NCBI GenBank assembly: GCA_043744255.1
Contig: JAYTVA010000073.1
Coordinates: 7,068 to 71,067, forward strand
Direction: 5' to 3'
DNA from: UKL13-2 sp043744255
GTDB lineage: Bacteria > Pseudomonadota > Gammaproteobacteria > Burkholderiales > Usitatibacteraceae
Length of the DNA stretch: 64,000 nt
Positions 1-8,519 of the stretch are shown here, in pieces (position 1 is the first letter of the stretch; every line of letters starts with the position of its first letter). A program made the translations under genes and the position numbers. The notes under the pieces are model-generated. The model was not told where the DNA came from. It saw nothing but the letters and a program-made list of their open reading frames with translations, and made no database searches.

Positions 1-765
1 CACCTGCGCCGTCCCATCGAGGTCATTTACGCCTTTGCGCGCTCGGCCGACGACTTTGCCGACGAAGGTAGCCTGCGCGACGATCAGCGCTTTGCCCTGC
101 TCGATGGCTACTCTCGCGAGCTGGACGCCATCGGTGCGGGCAAGGCCACCGAGAATCCATTGTTCACCGAACTTGGGGGCATCATTGCCGCGCATGCGTT
201 ACCGCTGCAGTTATTCCACGACTTACTCGATGCGTTCAAGCAGGATGTCAGCAAAACCCGCTATGCGAATTTTGCAGAATTGATGGATTACTGCCGACGT
301 TCGGCCGACCCCATCGGGCGCTTGCTGCTCCATTTGAACCAAGCCGCCACACCGGAACATCTGAAATGGAGCGACGCGATTTGCTCGGCGCTGCAACTCA
401 TCAATCACTGGCAGGACGTGGCAATTGACTGGAAAAAAAACGACGGTGGGCGCGTCTATTTGCCACTGGACGATTTGGCGCGACACGGTGTTTCAGAAGC
501 CGACATCGCCAGTGCGAGCAATAGCGCGGCATGGCAAACGCTGATGGCGTTCCAATGCAAGCGTGCGCGTGAACTGTTGTTTTCCGGCAAGCCGCTGACC
601 ACCGCGCTACCGGGTCGCTTCGGTGCCGAATTACGTTTGATCGTCGCCGGTGGCGCAAAAATTCTCGACAAAATTGACGCGGTCAACGGCGATGTTTTTC
701 GCCACCGCCCAAAACTAAACAAATGGGATTGGCTGACCATCCTTCCCCGCGTGCTCAAGATCTAG
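1..765 (+). CDS. hpnC: Hydroxysqualene synthase HpnC (5' end outside window)
   Basis: This is a trans-isoprenyl diphosphate synthase family protein. In the HpnCDE route it converts presqualene diphosphate to hydroxysqualene, a precursor of squalene and hopanoids. The reading frame is open from base 1, so the N-terminus lies upstream; 254 residues are visible. The first Asp-rich motif (FARSADDFADE) lies near residues 14-24 of the visible part. The second (HWQDVAIDWKKND) is around residues 136-148, and YLPLDDLARHGV follows. The next gene, a paralogous synthase, begins three bases after the stop, and hpnE follows, which fixes the assignment. Start codon and promoter are not in the window. Confidence in family and role is high. 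Confidence 0.93.
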   Translation, partial: HLRRPIEVIYAFARSADDFADEGSLRDDQRFALLDGYSRELDAIGAGKATENPLFTELGGIIAAHALPLQLFHDLLDAFKQDVSKTRYANFAELMDYCRRSADPIGRLLLHLNQAATPEHLKWSDAICSALQLINHWQDVAIDWKKNDGGRVYLPLDDLARHGVSEADIASASNSAAWQTLMAFQCKRARELLFSGKPLTTALPGRFGAELRLIVAGGAKILDKIDAVNGDVFRHRPKLNKWDWLTILPRVLKI

Positions 766-768
766 CCC

Positions 769-1602
769 ATGACTCCAGACCAATATTGCCAAGACAAAGC
801 CGCAAAAAGCGGTTCCAGCTTTTACTACGCATTCCGCTTTTTGCCCCCGGATCGCCGCCGCGCCATCACCGCGCTATATGCATTTTGTCGCGAGGTCGAT
901 GACATCGCCGATGAAGTCGAAGACGTAAATGTGGCGCGCGCCAAACTCGGCTGGTGGCGCGCCGAATTGGCCAATTTGTTCGCCGGACATCCCACCCATC
1001 CGGTCAGCAAAGCGCTGCAACCCGCCACGCAACGATTCGGCGTCGATCAATCGCGGCTCAACGAAATCATCGACGGCATGGAGATGGATTTATCGCGTCG
1101 CCGCTATCAGGATTTCGATAGCCTCAAACTCTATTGCCATCGCGTCGCGGGCGTCGTTGGTCAGCTATCCGCAAGCATCTTCGGCTACACGAATCCGATG
1201 ACCATTGACTACGCCGAGCATCTTGGCCTCGCTTTTCAAATGACCAATATCATCCGCGACGTCGGCGAGGACGCGCGCCGTGATCGCATTTATTTGCCGC
1301 AGGAAGACCTGCAAAAATTCGGCGTCACGGTCGCGGAGATCCTCGATTGCAAACAAACGCCGCAGTTTGAACAACTGATGGCGTTCCAGTGTGAACGGGC
1401 AAAGTCATTGTATGCCGTGGCGTTTGCCACACTTTCGTCCGAAGATCGCCGACCACAGCGGCCTGGACTCATCATGGCAGCGATCTATCGCGCGTTGTTG
1501 GACGAGCTAGAGCGCGACGGTTTCAAAGTGCTCAATCAACGGCTCTCGCTCACCCCCATCCGCAAACTGTGGATCGCGTGGAAGACGTGGGTTAGCTCAT
1601 GA
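769..1602 (+). CDS. hpnD: Presqualene diphosphate synthase HpnD
   Basis: HpnD condenses two farnesyl diphosphates to presqualene diphosphate, the first step of the HpnCDE squalene route. The 277-residue length is normal for the family. The two Mg-diphosphate motifs are intact: FCREVDDIADE at residues 40-50 and TNIIRDVGEDARRDRIYLP around 160-178. The N-terminal part carries the family pattern SFYYAFRFLPPDRRRA, with the gene starting at the ATG just after the hpnC stop. Its stop codon overlaps the ATG of hpnE (ATGA), so hpnC, hpnD and hpnE are probably co-transcribed and translationally coupled. It resembles HpnC in fold but is distinguished by its order and motif spacing. Confidence 0.95.
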   Translation: MTPDQYCQDKAAKSGSSFYYAFRFLPPDRRRAITALYAFCREVDDIADEVEDVNVARAKLGWWRAELANLFAGHPTHPVSKALQPATQRFGVDQSRLNEIIDGMEMDLSRRRYQDFDSLKLYCHRVAGVVGQLSASIFGYTNPMTIDYAEHLGLAFQMTNIIRDVGEDARRDRIYLPQEDLQKFGVTVAEILDCKQTPQFEQLMAFQCERAKSLYAVAFATLSSEDRRPQRPGLIMAAIYRALLDELERDGFKVLNQRLSLTPIRKLWIAWKTWVSS

Positions 1603-2894
1603 ATACGCGCGTCGCCATTATCGGCGCGGGTTACGCCGGCATCGCCGCGGCGGTGAGTCTGGCCGAGCGGGGCGTTGCCAGCTCGATCTTCGAGTCCGCA
1701 CGCGTACTAGGCGGACGGGCGCGCAAGATCGAATATCAAGATGCCACGCTCGACAACGGGCAACACATATTGTCCGGCGCGTACAGCGAATTGCTGCGCA
1801 TGATGACGCTGGTCGGGGTAGCGCCGAGCGCGGTTCAGCGCGTACCGTTGCGCCTCGACATCGCGCCCGATTTTTCGCTGCGCGCACCGCGCCTGCCCGC
1901 ACCATTACATCTTGCGTTCGCGTTGCTGTGCGCGAAAGGTCTTTCGTTCGCTGAGCGGATCGAGGCGGGTCGCTTGATGCAGTCGCTCAAAAAATTGCGC
2001 TTCACGGTTGACGCCACCCACACCGTCGCGCAGCTCTTGTTTGCACATCAGCAAAGTGAAAACCTTGCGCGCTTGCTGTGGCAGCCGCTGACCGTATCTG
2101 CCCTTAATACACCGATTGAAACCGCGTCAGCGCAGGTATTCGCCCATGTACTGCGCGACACCCTGGCCGGGCGGCGCAAAGTCAGTGATTTAATTCTGCC
2201 GAAGACTGATTTATCCGCACTGTTTCCGGAACCTGCTGCGGCATGGCTTGCGGCCAAGGGTTCCGACCTACAAGTCGGCGCGCGCGTCACTGGTATCACC
2301 CGCGACGGCGACCAATTTCGCGTGGCAACCAGCCAAGACGTGCAAGACTTCGACAGCGTAATACTCGCCGTCGCCCCACACCAGTTAGAAAAAATCAATC
2401 TACCCGTCGCCATCGCGCCCCCATTTCAGTATGAGCCGATCTACACCATCTACCTCAGATACCCGCAGCGCGTGCCGTTTGCGCAGCCCATGATTGGCCG
2501 CGTCGATGGCATGGCGCAATGGTTCTTTGACCGCGAGACGCTATCGGGGCAAAAAGGCTTGGTCGCGGCGGTGATTTCTGCATCCGGCGCGCATGAAGCG
2601 CTCGATCACGTTGCCCTCGCCAGGCATGTACACGATGAGTTAGTACGCACGGTCGGCCCACTCCCGCTGCCGATGTGGCACAAAGTCATCGCAGAAAAAT
2701 TTGCCACTTTTGCGTGCACACCACAGGCGCAAAATACCGCGAGACCCGACACAGCCACCTCGATGCCCGGCCTGTATCTGGCGGGCGATTACATCGCTTG
2801 TGACTACCCGGCAACGCTCGAAGCTGCCGTACGTAACGGCATTGCCGCCGCAACCGCCGCCGAAAAATTTCTTCTCGCGACCGCCCATGTCTGA
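1599..2894 (+). CDS. hpnE: Hydroxysqualene dehydroxylase HpnE
   Basis: HpnE is an FAD-dependent amine-oxidase-fold enzyme that reduces hydroxysqualene to squalene, the substrate of squalene-hopene cyclase. The 431-residue protein begins with a Rossmann FAD site (GAGYAGIAAAVSLAERG, residues 10-26). GQHILSGAYSELLRMM follows at about 53-68. The C-terminal FAD motif LYLAGDYIACDYPATLEAA is near residue 390. The start is an ATGA overlap with hpnD. The gene downstream begins inside the last codons of this one (ATG at 2887), so the operon continues. No squalene-hopene cyclase is visible; it may lie upstream of the window. Confidence 0.94.
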   Translation: MNTRVAIIGAGYAGIAAAVSLAERGVASSIFESARVLGGRARKIEYQDATLDNGQHILSGAYSELLRMMTLVGVAPSAVQRVPLRLDIAPDFSLRAPRLPAPLHLAFALLCAKGLSFAERIEAGRLMQSLKKLRFTVDATHTVAQLLFAHQQSENLARLLWQPLTVSALNTPIETASAQVFAHVLRDTLAGRRKVSDLILPKTDLSALFPEPAAAWLAAKGSDLQVGARVTGITRDGDQFRVATSQDVQDFDSVILAVAPHQLEKINLPVAIAPPFQYEPIYTIYLRYPQRVPFAQPMIGRVDGMAQWFFDRETLSGQKGLVAAVISASGAHEALDHVALARHVHDELVRTVGPLPLPMWHKVIAEKFATFACTPQAQNTARPDTATSMPGLYLAGDYIACDYPATLEAAVRNGIAAATAAEKFLLATAHV

Positions 2895-3675
2895 CGCCTA
2901 CGAAACCTTGCCCGCCCATTTTTCGCCTGCCGCCGATTTGCTGAAAGATCGCGTCATCCTCGTCACCGGCGCTGGACAAGGATTGGGCAAGGCCGCCGCC
3001 CTCGCGTTCGCGCGCCATGGCGCGACCGTCATTCTCCATGGCCGCAATGTGCCAAAGTTGGAAGCCACCTACGATGAGATTGAGGCAATGGGCGCGCCGC
3101 AACCGGCGATCATGCCGCTCGATTTTTTGAAGGCCACACAAGCCGATCTCGATGCCTTCGCCCACTCGATTCTGCTCACGTTAAAACGCCTCGACGGTAT
3201 CTTTCACGCCGCCACGCATTTTTCACCGCTGATGCCGTTGGGCTTGCAGGATTTAGCCACTTGGCACGCGCATCTCACCGTCAATGTCGGCGTCCCCGCC
3301 GCACTCACTAAGGCGTGTCTTCCACTCCTCAAAAAGTCTCCCGAGGCAAGCGTGGTGTGGCTTTCCGAGACACACGCGATCACGCCGACCGCGTTCTGGG
3401 GCGCATTCGCGACTAGCAAATCGGCGTTGGTCGCGCTCGCGAAGACGTGGCAGGCCGAGATGATGCCCACCGAGCACGTGCGCTTTCGCGTATGTGTCCC
3501 AGGACCGGTTGCCAGCCCGTCGCGCGGGCAGAGTCATCCGGGTGAGTCGCCTGAAACGCTACCCATTGCACAATCGCTTGCGCGCGATTTTTTGCATCTG
3601 ATGAGCCAAAGATCGAAGCTGGCGGAAATGTCTCCATTTACAATTGTTTACAGATGCCAAGCTGCTGCCGACTAG
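2887..3675 (+). CDS. Short-chain dehydrogenase/reductase (YciK-like) lacking the catalytic Tyr
   Basis: This 262-residue Rossmann protein has the SDR cofactor motif TGAGQGLGKAAALAFARHG near residue 25 and resembles E. coli YciK in its WGA-x-ATSK segment. The start is the ATG at 2887, which overlaps the hpnE stop; an upstream start would run through hpnE. The position of the active-site Tyr in YxxxK is Phe (WGAFATSKSAL, with FATSK), and the codon is TTC. The Lys is kept. The Ser normally 13 residues earlier also seems displaced (LSETHAITP). So the protein may bind NAD(P) but have weak or no classical SDR activity. Tight coupling to hpnE suggests a link to the hopanoid genes, but no substrate can be named. 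Confidence 0.85.
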   Translation: MSDAYETLPAHFSPAADLLKDRVILVTGAGQGLGKAAALAFARHGATVILHGRNVPKLEATYDEIEAMGAPQPAIMPLDFLKATQADLDAFAHSILLTLKRLDGIFHAATHFSPLMPLGLQDLATWHAHLTVNVGVPAALTKACLPLLKKSPEASVVWLSETHAITPTAFWGAFATSKSALVALAKTWQAEMMPTEHVRFRVCVPGPVASPSRGQSHPGESPETLPIAQSLARDFLHLMSQRSKLAEMSPFTIVYRCQAAAD

Positions 3676-3768
3676 AGCATCCTGCTATTCCCCCCACGCG
3701 AATCTCCAATTCAATGACACTCTTAGGTAGACTACGAAGCAATACCTAGGCGCGGCCAGTTTTGACCC

Positions 3769-3822
3769 GTTGTTTGATCGTTTGATTGATTCGTTGTTTG
3801 GTTGTTGGTGCCCCGTTGTTTG
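3769..3822 (+). repeat. GTTTG-rich low-complexity leader
   Basis: The 192-base gap between the SDR gene and the cyclase-like gene holds a run of GTTTG/GATTG words (TTGTTTGATCGTTTGATTG and continuing to 3822). It is low complexity and asymmetric, with no clear hairpin. A TTGACC hexamer lies just before it at 3762-3767, but there is no convincing -10 box, so I do not call a promoter. Confidence 0.4.
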
Positions 3823-3867
3823 CCCGCTACTTCCACGCCGATTTGACTCCTCGCTGACTGTCCCGAC

Positions 3868-5049
3868 TTGAACGCACCGCAACAAGCTGACCACTCAACC
3901 TTCGTCGGAACCGTCGCGTTCATCGACATCGTTGAGTTCGCCAAAAAAACAGTCGGCGAGCAACTCGGTGTGAAAGAACTCTTCACGTCGATGCTGAGCG
4001 AGGCGCTGGAAGGGATCGATCCCGACCAACGCATGATTCTCGACACCGGTGACGGCGTCGCGGTCACCTTTCTCGGCGATGTCGATGACGCGCTGTTCGT
4101 GACCATGCGGCTGCGCGAGCAAATTCGTGCGGCAACGGCGGGAACGCAGGCGAGTCCGACAGACGCTGCGCCACCATTCAATTTCGATGTGCGTGCCGCC
4201 ATCAACCTCGGTCCGATCAGGCTCCTGCGCGACGCACTAGGTCACCCTAGCGTGGTCGGCGATGGGGTCAGCGTCGCACAGCGCATCGTTGCTTTCGCGC
4301 AGAGCGGACAAATCATTGCATCTCGTTCTTATTTCGAGAACGTCACCAAAATCTCGCAACCGTTTGCCAAGGTCTTCGCCTACGAAGGATCGCGCACCGA
4401 CAAGCATGTGCGCGAACATGAAATTTACGTGGTTGGTGAGGCCGATCGACCACTCGGTGAATTGTTCGACAAAAGCGCGCGTGTGCCACCAGCCAAGTCA
4501 GCAATGGCCACCTTGACTGAAATGCCGCAGCATAAAAAACTCATTTTCGCGAGTGGCGGTTTAGCGGTAGTCGTGTTGGGTCTCATATTGGCGCTGGCGA
4601 TGCGCAGCCCGGGCAAAAAACCCGACGCCGCGATCAATCCACCGGTGACCACTGCATCTGTCGCCGCCCCGACAACCCCTGTGGCACCGGCTGTCGCCCC
4701 CCTGCCGCCGTCAGTGAACTCCACTGGCACGACGGCGGCGGCTATTGCCGCCGCTGCCAGCAAAGACGGCAAGGCAACACCACCGCTTGATCCGGAAGCC
4801 GTCAAAGTCGCAGAGGAAAAAAAACTTGCGCTAGCGCGTCAAGGAACGATTCTATTCAACATCAGCCCCTGGGGCAATGTGTCGATCAACGGCAGCCCCG
4901 CAGGCACCTCGCCACCCATGAAGCAGACGCGCCTAGCACCGGGAAAATACCGCATCGAGGTTCGAAATAGCGATGCATTCGCGCCTTATGTCGTCGAAAT
5001 CAACCTAAAGTCAAAAGAAGAAATCGCGTTAAGGCATCGGTTCCAGTAA
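3868..5049 (+). CDS. Membrane-anchored class III cyclase-like protein with C-terminal PEGA-like domain
   Basis: This 393-residue protein has a class III nucleotide cyclase homology domain at about 12-190 and a transmembrane helix at about 225-245 (FASGGLAVVVLGLILALAM). A Pro/Ala/Thr linker follows, and residues about 327-393 form a PEGA-like beta domain (GNVSINGSPAGTSP). Metal-binding Asp residues are present (FIDIVEF, D20; TGDGVAVTF, D62). The adenine-specifying Lys is Leu58, the Thr/Asp position is Gly133 and the transition-state Asn is Ser135; Arg139 is kept. It may therefore be inactive or regulatory. The frame opens with a TTG without an obvious Shine-Dalgarno sequence, so the start is uncertain. 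A repeat lipoprotein and a Ser/Thr kinase follow on the same strand, suggesting one envelope signalling unit. Confidence 0.82.
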   Translation: MNAPQQADHSTFVGTVAFIDIVEFAKKTVGEQLGVKELFTSMLSEALEGIDPDQRMILDTGDGVAVTFLGDVDDALFVTMRLREQIRAATAGTQASPTDAAPPFNFDVRAAINLGPIRLLRDALGHPSVVGDGVSVAQRIVAFAQSGQIIASRSYFENVTKISQPFAKVFAYEGSRTDKHVREHEIYVVGEADRPLGELFDKSARVPPAKSAMATLTEMPQHKKLIFASGGLAVVVLGLILALAMRSPGKKPDAAINPPVTTASVAAPTTPVAPAVAPLPPSVNSTGTTAAAIAAAASKDGKATPPLDPEAVKVAEEKKLALARQGTILFNISPWGNVSINGSPAGTSPPMKQTRLAPGKYRIEVRNSDAFAPYVVEINLKSKEEIALRHRFQ

Positions 5050-5161
5050 TTGTTCTCAGGAATTTGCGTGTAAATTCGCTGTGACCTGACCGATAATGTC
5101 GATGTTATCCAGCACCTGCTCCACAAAACAACGACAAAACTCGCGCCGCCGTATGCCAGTC

Positions 5162-6013
5162 ATGAAGCTCTTGCCCAACAACTCCATTCCAATATTTTTG
5201 TTTTCCCCCGCGCGCCGCGCTTCATCTGCGGTGGCGGCGGTGCTCGCACTGTTGCTCGCCGGTTGCGCGACACCCGGCAAACCCACTACCGCAGCGGCTA
5301 CGCCCGCAGTCAGCACGGCCACCGCACCGAGCGCGGAAGCCGTCTACAAGCAGCAGCGTATCGACCGCGCCAAAGCGAGTCTTGCGGAAGGACTGAAACG
5401 CTACGACGCGGGCAATTTTCCCGAAGCCTTAAGCAGTTTCGCCGCCGCCTTGGACAGCGGCGGGATACTCCCGGTCGCCGATCAGCTCGTCGCACGTAAA
5501 CACGTCGCCTTCATCCACGCCGTCAGTCATCGCGATGCAGCCAGTCGCGAGGAATTCGAAAAAGCATTTTTGCTCGATCCCGGTTTTACCCTCAGTGCCG
5601 CCGAGGCCGGCCATCCCGCATGGGGACCGATTTTTCGCGCAGTGAAATCTGAGGTTGACCTACGCCGATCTGGCATCTCGCCGCCGTCGGCGCAAGCAGT
5701 CGGCCCGACGATTGGCGAACGACTGCTTGCCAGCGCCATGGCGATTTACGACCAAGGCGACTACAACCGGGCGATCAAGACGCTGCAAGACGCGTTGAAG
5801 GAAAGCCTAACCGTCGTTGATCGCGTGAAAGCGCTGAAATTCACCGCCTTCAGCTATTGCCTAACTAGCCGAAACACCTTATGCCGCGCGGAGTTTGAGA
5901 AGATTTTCCAAGTTAGTCCCGATTTCGTGCTTGAGCCTGCTGAGGCCGGTCACCCCTCTTGGGGCCCATCCTTTCGCGCGGTAAAAGCACGCCAAACCGC
6001 GCCGAAGAAGTAG
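5162..6013 (+). CDS. Outer-membrane-type lipoprotein with two TPR-like repeat modules
   Basis: This 283-residue protein starts at MKLLPNN and has a lipoprotein signal ending in LLAGC (Cys35); in-frame ATGs at 5153 and 5096 are less likely starts. The mature part holds two copies of a helical, TPR-like module (about residues 66-162 and 185-275). Each ends in a near-identical signature: AEAGHPAWGPIFRAVK and AEAGHPSWGPSFRAVK. The signature reminds me of TssQ-type lipoproteins reported near type VI secretion genes, but no T6SS genes are in the window, so that name is only a possibility. It lies between the cyclase-like gene and the kinase (4-base gap to the kinase), so it is probably a periplasmic partner of that pair. 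Confidence 0.78.
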   Translation: MKLLPNNSIPIFLFSPARRASSAVAAVLALLLAGCATPGKPTTAAATPAVSTATAPSAEAVYKQQRIDRAKASLAEGLKRYDAGNFPEALSSFAAALDSGGILPVADQLVARKHVAFIHAVSHRDAASREEFEKAFLLDPGFTLSAAEAGHPAWGPIFRAVKSEVDLRRSGISPPSAQAVGPTIGERLLASAMAIYDQGDYNRAIKTLQDALKESLTVVDRVKALKFTAFSYCLTSRNTLCRAEFEKIFQVSPDFVLEPAEAGHPSWGPSFRAVKARQTAPKK

Positions 6014-6016
6014 CCC

Positions 6017-7291
6017 ATGCTCGAAACGCTCGGTCGCTACAAAATTCTCGGCACGCTCGGTCAGGGTGCCATGGGGGTGGTCTACAAAGCGGTCGATCCC
6101 ATGATCCATCGCACGGTCGCGATCAAGACGGTTAATCTCTCGCTCAATCACGATGATCTCGCTGAATACGAAGCGCGCTTCCAGCAAGAAATCAAAGCGG
6201 CTGGCGGGCTAAATCATCCTAACATCGTCACCATCTATGACGTGGGCCGCACCGACACCTTGGCCTACATGGCGATGGAGTATTTGCAGGGTCGTGAACT
6301 CAAGGACATCTTCGCCGCTGGTGAACGCCCCGCAGTCGCCGATACCGTGGACTGGATTGCGCAGGCTGCGTTGGGCCTCGGTGCCGCGCACGCCAATGGC
6401 GTGATTCATCGCGACGTGAAGCCATCCAATATCATGATCGTGCAGCAGAGCCTCGCTAAAATCACCGATTTTGGTATCGCGCGCATGAACGCGTCGGCAG
6501 TAAAAACCATGACCGGCATGATCCTCGGTAGCCCACGCTACATGTCGCCCGAGCAAGTGATTGGCCGCGATCTCGATACACGCACCGACATTTTCTCCCT
6601 CGGCGTGGTGCTCTATGAGGCGCTGACCGGCATCCCGCCGTTCGATGGCGACAACGTCAATGCCATCATGTATTCCACCGTCAATTCGACACCCGCTCCC
6701 CCGTCGAGCTTAAATCCAGATGTGCGCCCGATGCTCGATTTGATCGTCGCCAAAGCACTCGCCAAACTGGTCGATGAACGCTACCAGACCATGCAGGAAT
6801 TCGCGCACGACCTGATGGAAATGAAGCGGCAGATTGGCGGGCGGGCACGCGATATTTTTGCCAAGGATGCGCCATCCGCCGCGAGACCGGTCGCCATCGA
6901 GCCGCTGAGTGCGGGACGACTGGAGAAAAATGCCGAAGGCTCCGGTCAAGTCAAAGCGCTTGGCTTGGCGAAGAATTTTGATTCGTTTGAAGCCACCATG
7001 AAACTTGCGGCGATGACCCGGCAAACCTCCGAGTTTTCGCAGTACATTTCGGACACACATAAAATGCGCGCCTATACCGGCGGCGTTGAAGGCGTGTTGG
7101 CTGGCAATGCGGCAGCCTCACCCAAGCGCGACGCCAAACCGGCCTCCAGTAGCGGTCGCCGCTCGAAAATGAAGCCCAGCACGAACGCAGTCGCAGAGGT
7201 CAACGAGTGGCTTCCCAAGGCACTCGTCGGCGCCATTGTCGTGTTGGCGGTGCTCGCCATCGGGCTGGTCATCACCTTGATGGTGCGCTGA
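6017..7291 (+). CDS. Transmembrane Hanks-type Ser/Thr protein kinase
   Basis: This 424-residue protein has a complete kinase domain (about 8-270). It shows the glycine loop LGQGAMGVVYKAVD, catalytic Lys37 (VAIKTV), alpha-C Glu58, HRDVKPSN with Asp133, DFG at 151-153 and the activation segment GSPRYMSPEQ. A long linker leads to one C-terminal transmembrane helix (ALVGAIVVLAVLAIGLVITL) with a very short tail. The kinase is thus cytoplasmic and tail-anchored, without a periplasmic sensor domain. The sensor role could fall to the adjacent lipoprotein and the PEGA-like domain of the cyclase-like protein. All key residues are present, so an active kinase is expected; its substrates are unknown. Confidence 0.93.
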   Translation: MLETLGRYKILGTLGQGAMGVVYKAVDPMIHRTVAIKTVNLSLNHDDLAEYEARFQQEIKAAGGLNHPNIVTIYDVGRTDTLAYMAMEYLQGRELKDIFAAGERPAVADTVDWIAQAALGLGAAHANGVIHRDVKPSNIMIVQQSLAKITDFGIARMNASAVKTMTGMILGSPRYMSPEQVIGRDLDTRTDIFSLGVVLYEALTGIPPFDGDNVNAIMYSTVNSTPAPPSSLNPDVRPMLDLIVAKALAKLVDERYQTMQEFAHDLMEMKRQIGGRARDIFAKDAPSAARPVAIEPLSAGRLEKNAEGSGQVKALGLAKNFDSFEATMKLAAMTRQTSEFSQYISDTHKMRAYTGGVEGVLAGNAAASPKRDAKPASSSGRRSKMKPSTNAVAEVNEWLPKALVGAIVVLAVLAIGLVITLMVR

Positions 7292-7318
7292 ACTCCACGC
7301 GTCGCTTCACGCGCAGCT

Positions 7319-8386
7319 TCACGCGTAATACTGGCCAAACGGATTCGCCAAAAACGTCGCCAGTGACACGGACTCTTGGCGCACAAAACCACTCTTCGCA
7401 AGTTGGTTCTTCGCCAACAAATCCACCATCGTACAAATGCCTGCCGCCGTCGTGAGCTGGATCGCTGATAGCAATTTGCCACCGACTCTCTTCGCGTATA
7501 TTTTCTTCGCGTAGCTCTCCTGCGCCAGCCTGCCTTCGCGGTTACCACTGACCGATACAAACACCAGCACCACGTCCTGCAAGGTGATCGGAATGGCCTT
7601 CTCCAGCACATCCTTCAGCAACTCGCGACGTTCCGCCAGCCGCAGATCCTGCAAGAGAATTTTCATGATCGCGCAGTGACCGGGATAGCGTACCGTCTTG
7701 TAGTTCAGATTCTGCACGCGCCCCGCCAGCGTCTCGCACAGCGTACCCAGTCCGCCCGAGGTATTGAACGCTTCGTAGTCGAGCCCATCCATCGCAAAAT
7801 GCTCCAACTCCTCCATCGGCGGCGTCTCTTTCATCTTGCCGTCGATGATCGCCTCACACGGATTCAGGTACTCGTTAATCAGCCCGTCGGTACTCCACGT
7901 CAGGTTGTATTTGAGGGCGTTGGTCGGATAAATCGGCAAGGCACCCACGCGCATGTTCACGTCACGCAGTGTTTCAAAGCCTTTTGCCACATCGTTCGCG
8001 GCGACCGAAATGAAGCCCGGTGCCAACCCGCATTGCGGCATAAAAACCGTACTCGCTCCCTTCGCGATTTCTTTGACAACCCGCGTGCTTTCTACGTCTT
8101 CAGTCAAATCGAAATAATGCGCACCGATGTCGCGCGCGAGTTTCGCGAGCTTGGCGGTGAGATAAAACGGGCACGCCGAAATCACCACCTGCACGCCTTT
8201 GAGCTGGCTCGCCAAGTCATCGTTCGCGACATCCGCCGCGATCACGGTCGCACCCAGCGCCTTCATCGGTGCCAATCGCTCGGCATCTTTATCGACCACC
8301 GTGAGCTGATAGCCGCCGGCAGAATTGAACAGCGTGACAATGGCTTCGCCAATTTTTCCAGAGCCGATTAGAGCGATGCGCAGCAT
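7319..8386 (-). CDS. Saccharopine dehydrogenase family protein
   Basis: This 355-residue NAD(P)-dependent oxidoreductase has an N-terminal Rossmann motif (ALIGSGKIGEAIVTLFNSAGG) and the saccharopine dehydrogenase pattern CGLAPGFISVAANDVA near residue 120. GKMKETPPMEELEHF and YPGHCAIMKILL follow in the C-terminal domain. Relatives act on saccharopine, lysine or carboxynorspermidine, and the substrate here cannot be fixed. It is convergent with the kinase gene (27-base gap) and divergent from an Lrp/AsnC regulator, which suggests amino-acid-responsive control of lysine or related catabolism. A GGAGG Shine-Dalgarno sequence lies before the ATG at 8386. Confidence 0.85.
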   Translation of the reverse strand: MLRIALIGSGKIGEAIVTLFNSAGGYQLTVVDKDAERLAPMKALGATVIAADVANDDLASQLKGVQVVISACPFYLTAKLAKLARDIGAHYFDLTEDVESTRVVKEIAKGASTVFMPQCGLAPGFISVAANDVAKGFETLRDVNMRVGALPIYPTNALKYNLTWSTDGLINEYLNPCEAIIDGKMKETPPMEELEHFAMDGLDYEAFNTSGGLGTLCETLAGRVQNLNYKTVRYPGHCAIMKILLQDLRLAERRELLKDVLEKAIPITLQDVVLVFVSVSGNREGRLAQESYAKKIYAKRVGGKLLSAIQLTTAAGICTMVDLLAKNQLAKSGFVRQESVSLATFLANPFGQYYA

Positions 8387-8432
8387 AGAGCCTCCCGATG
8401 AGATGCAAATACTGTAAACCCGCGCCCGTGCA

Positions 8433-8448
8433 TTTCGTAGCTGCGAAA
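8433..8448. promoter_or_regulatory. Palindrome between divergent genes, candidate Lrp/AsnC operator
   Basis: The 16-base near-palindrome TTTCGTAGCTGCGAAA lies in the 133-base gap between the saccharopine dehydrogenase-like gene and the Lrp/AsnC regulator. A CATAAT hexamer that could be the -10 box of the regulator is about 17 bases away. Lrp/AsnC proteins usually bind palindromes of about this size in their own divergent control regions. Assignment rests on position and symmetry only. Confidence 0.45.
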
Positions 8449-8519
8449 CGTCAATTTAGTCGGGCATAATTGTGCAATTCGATGGTTAAATTGATCACAA
8501 TGCTCAACAATCCTTAGTA

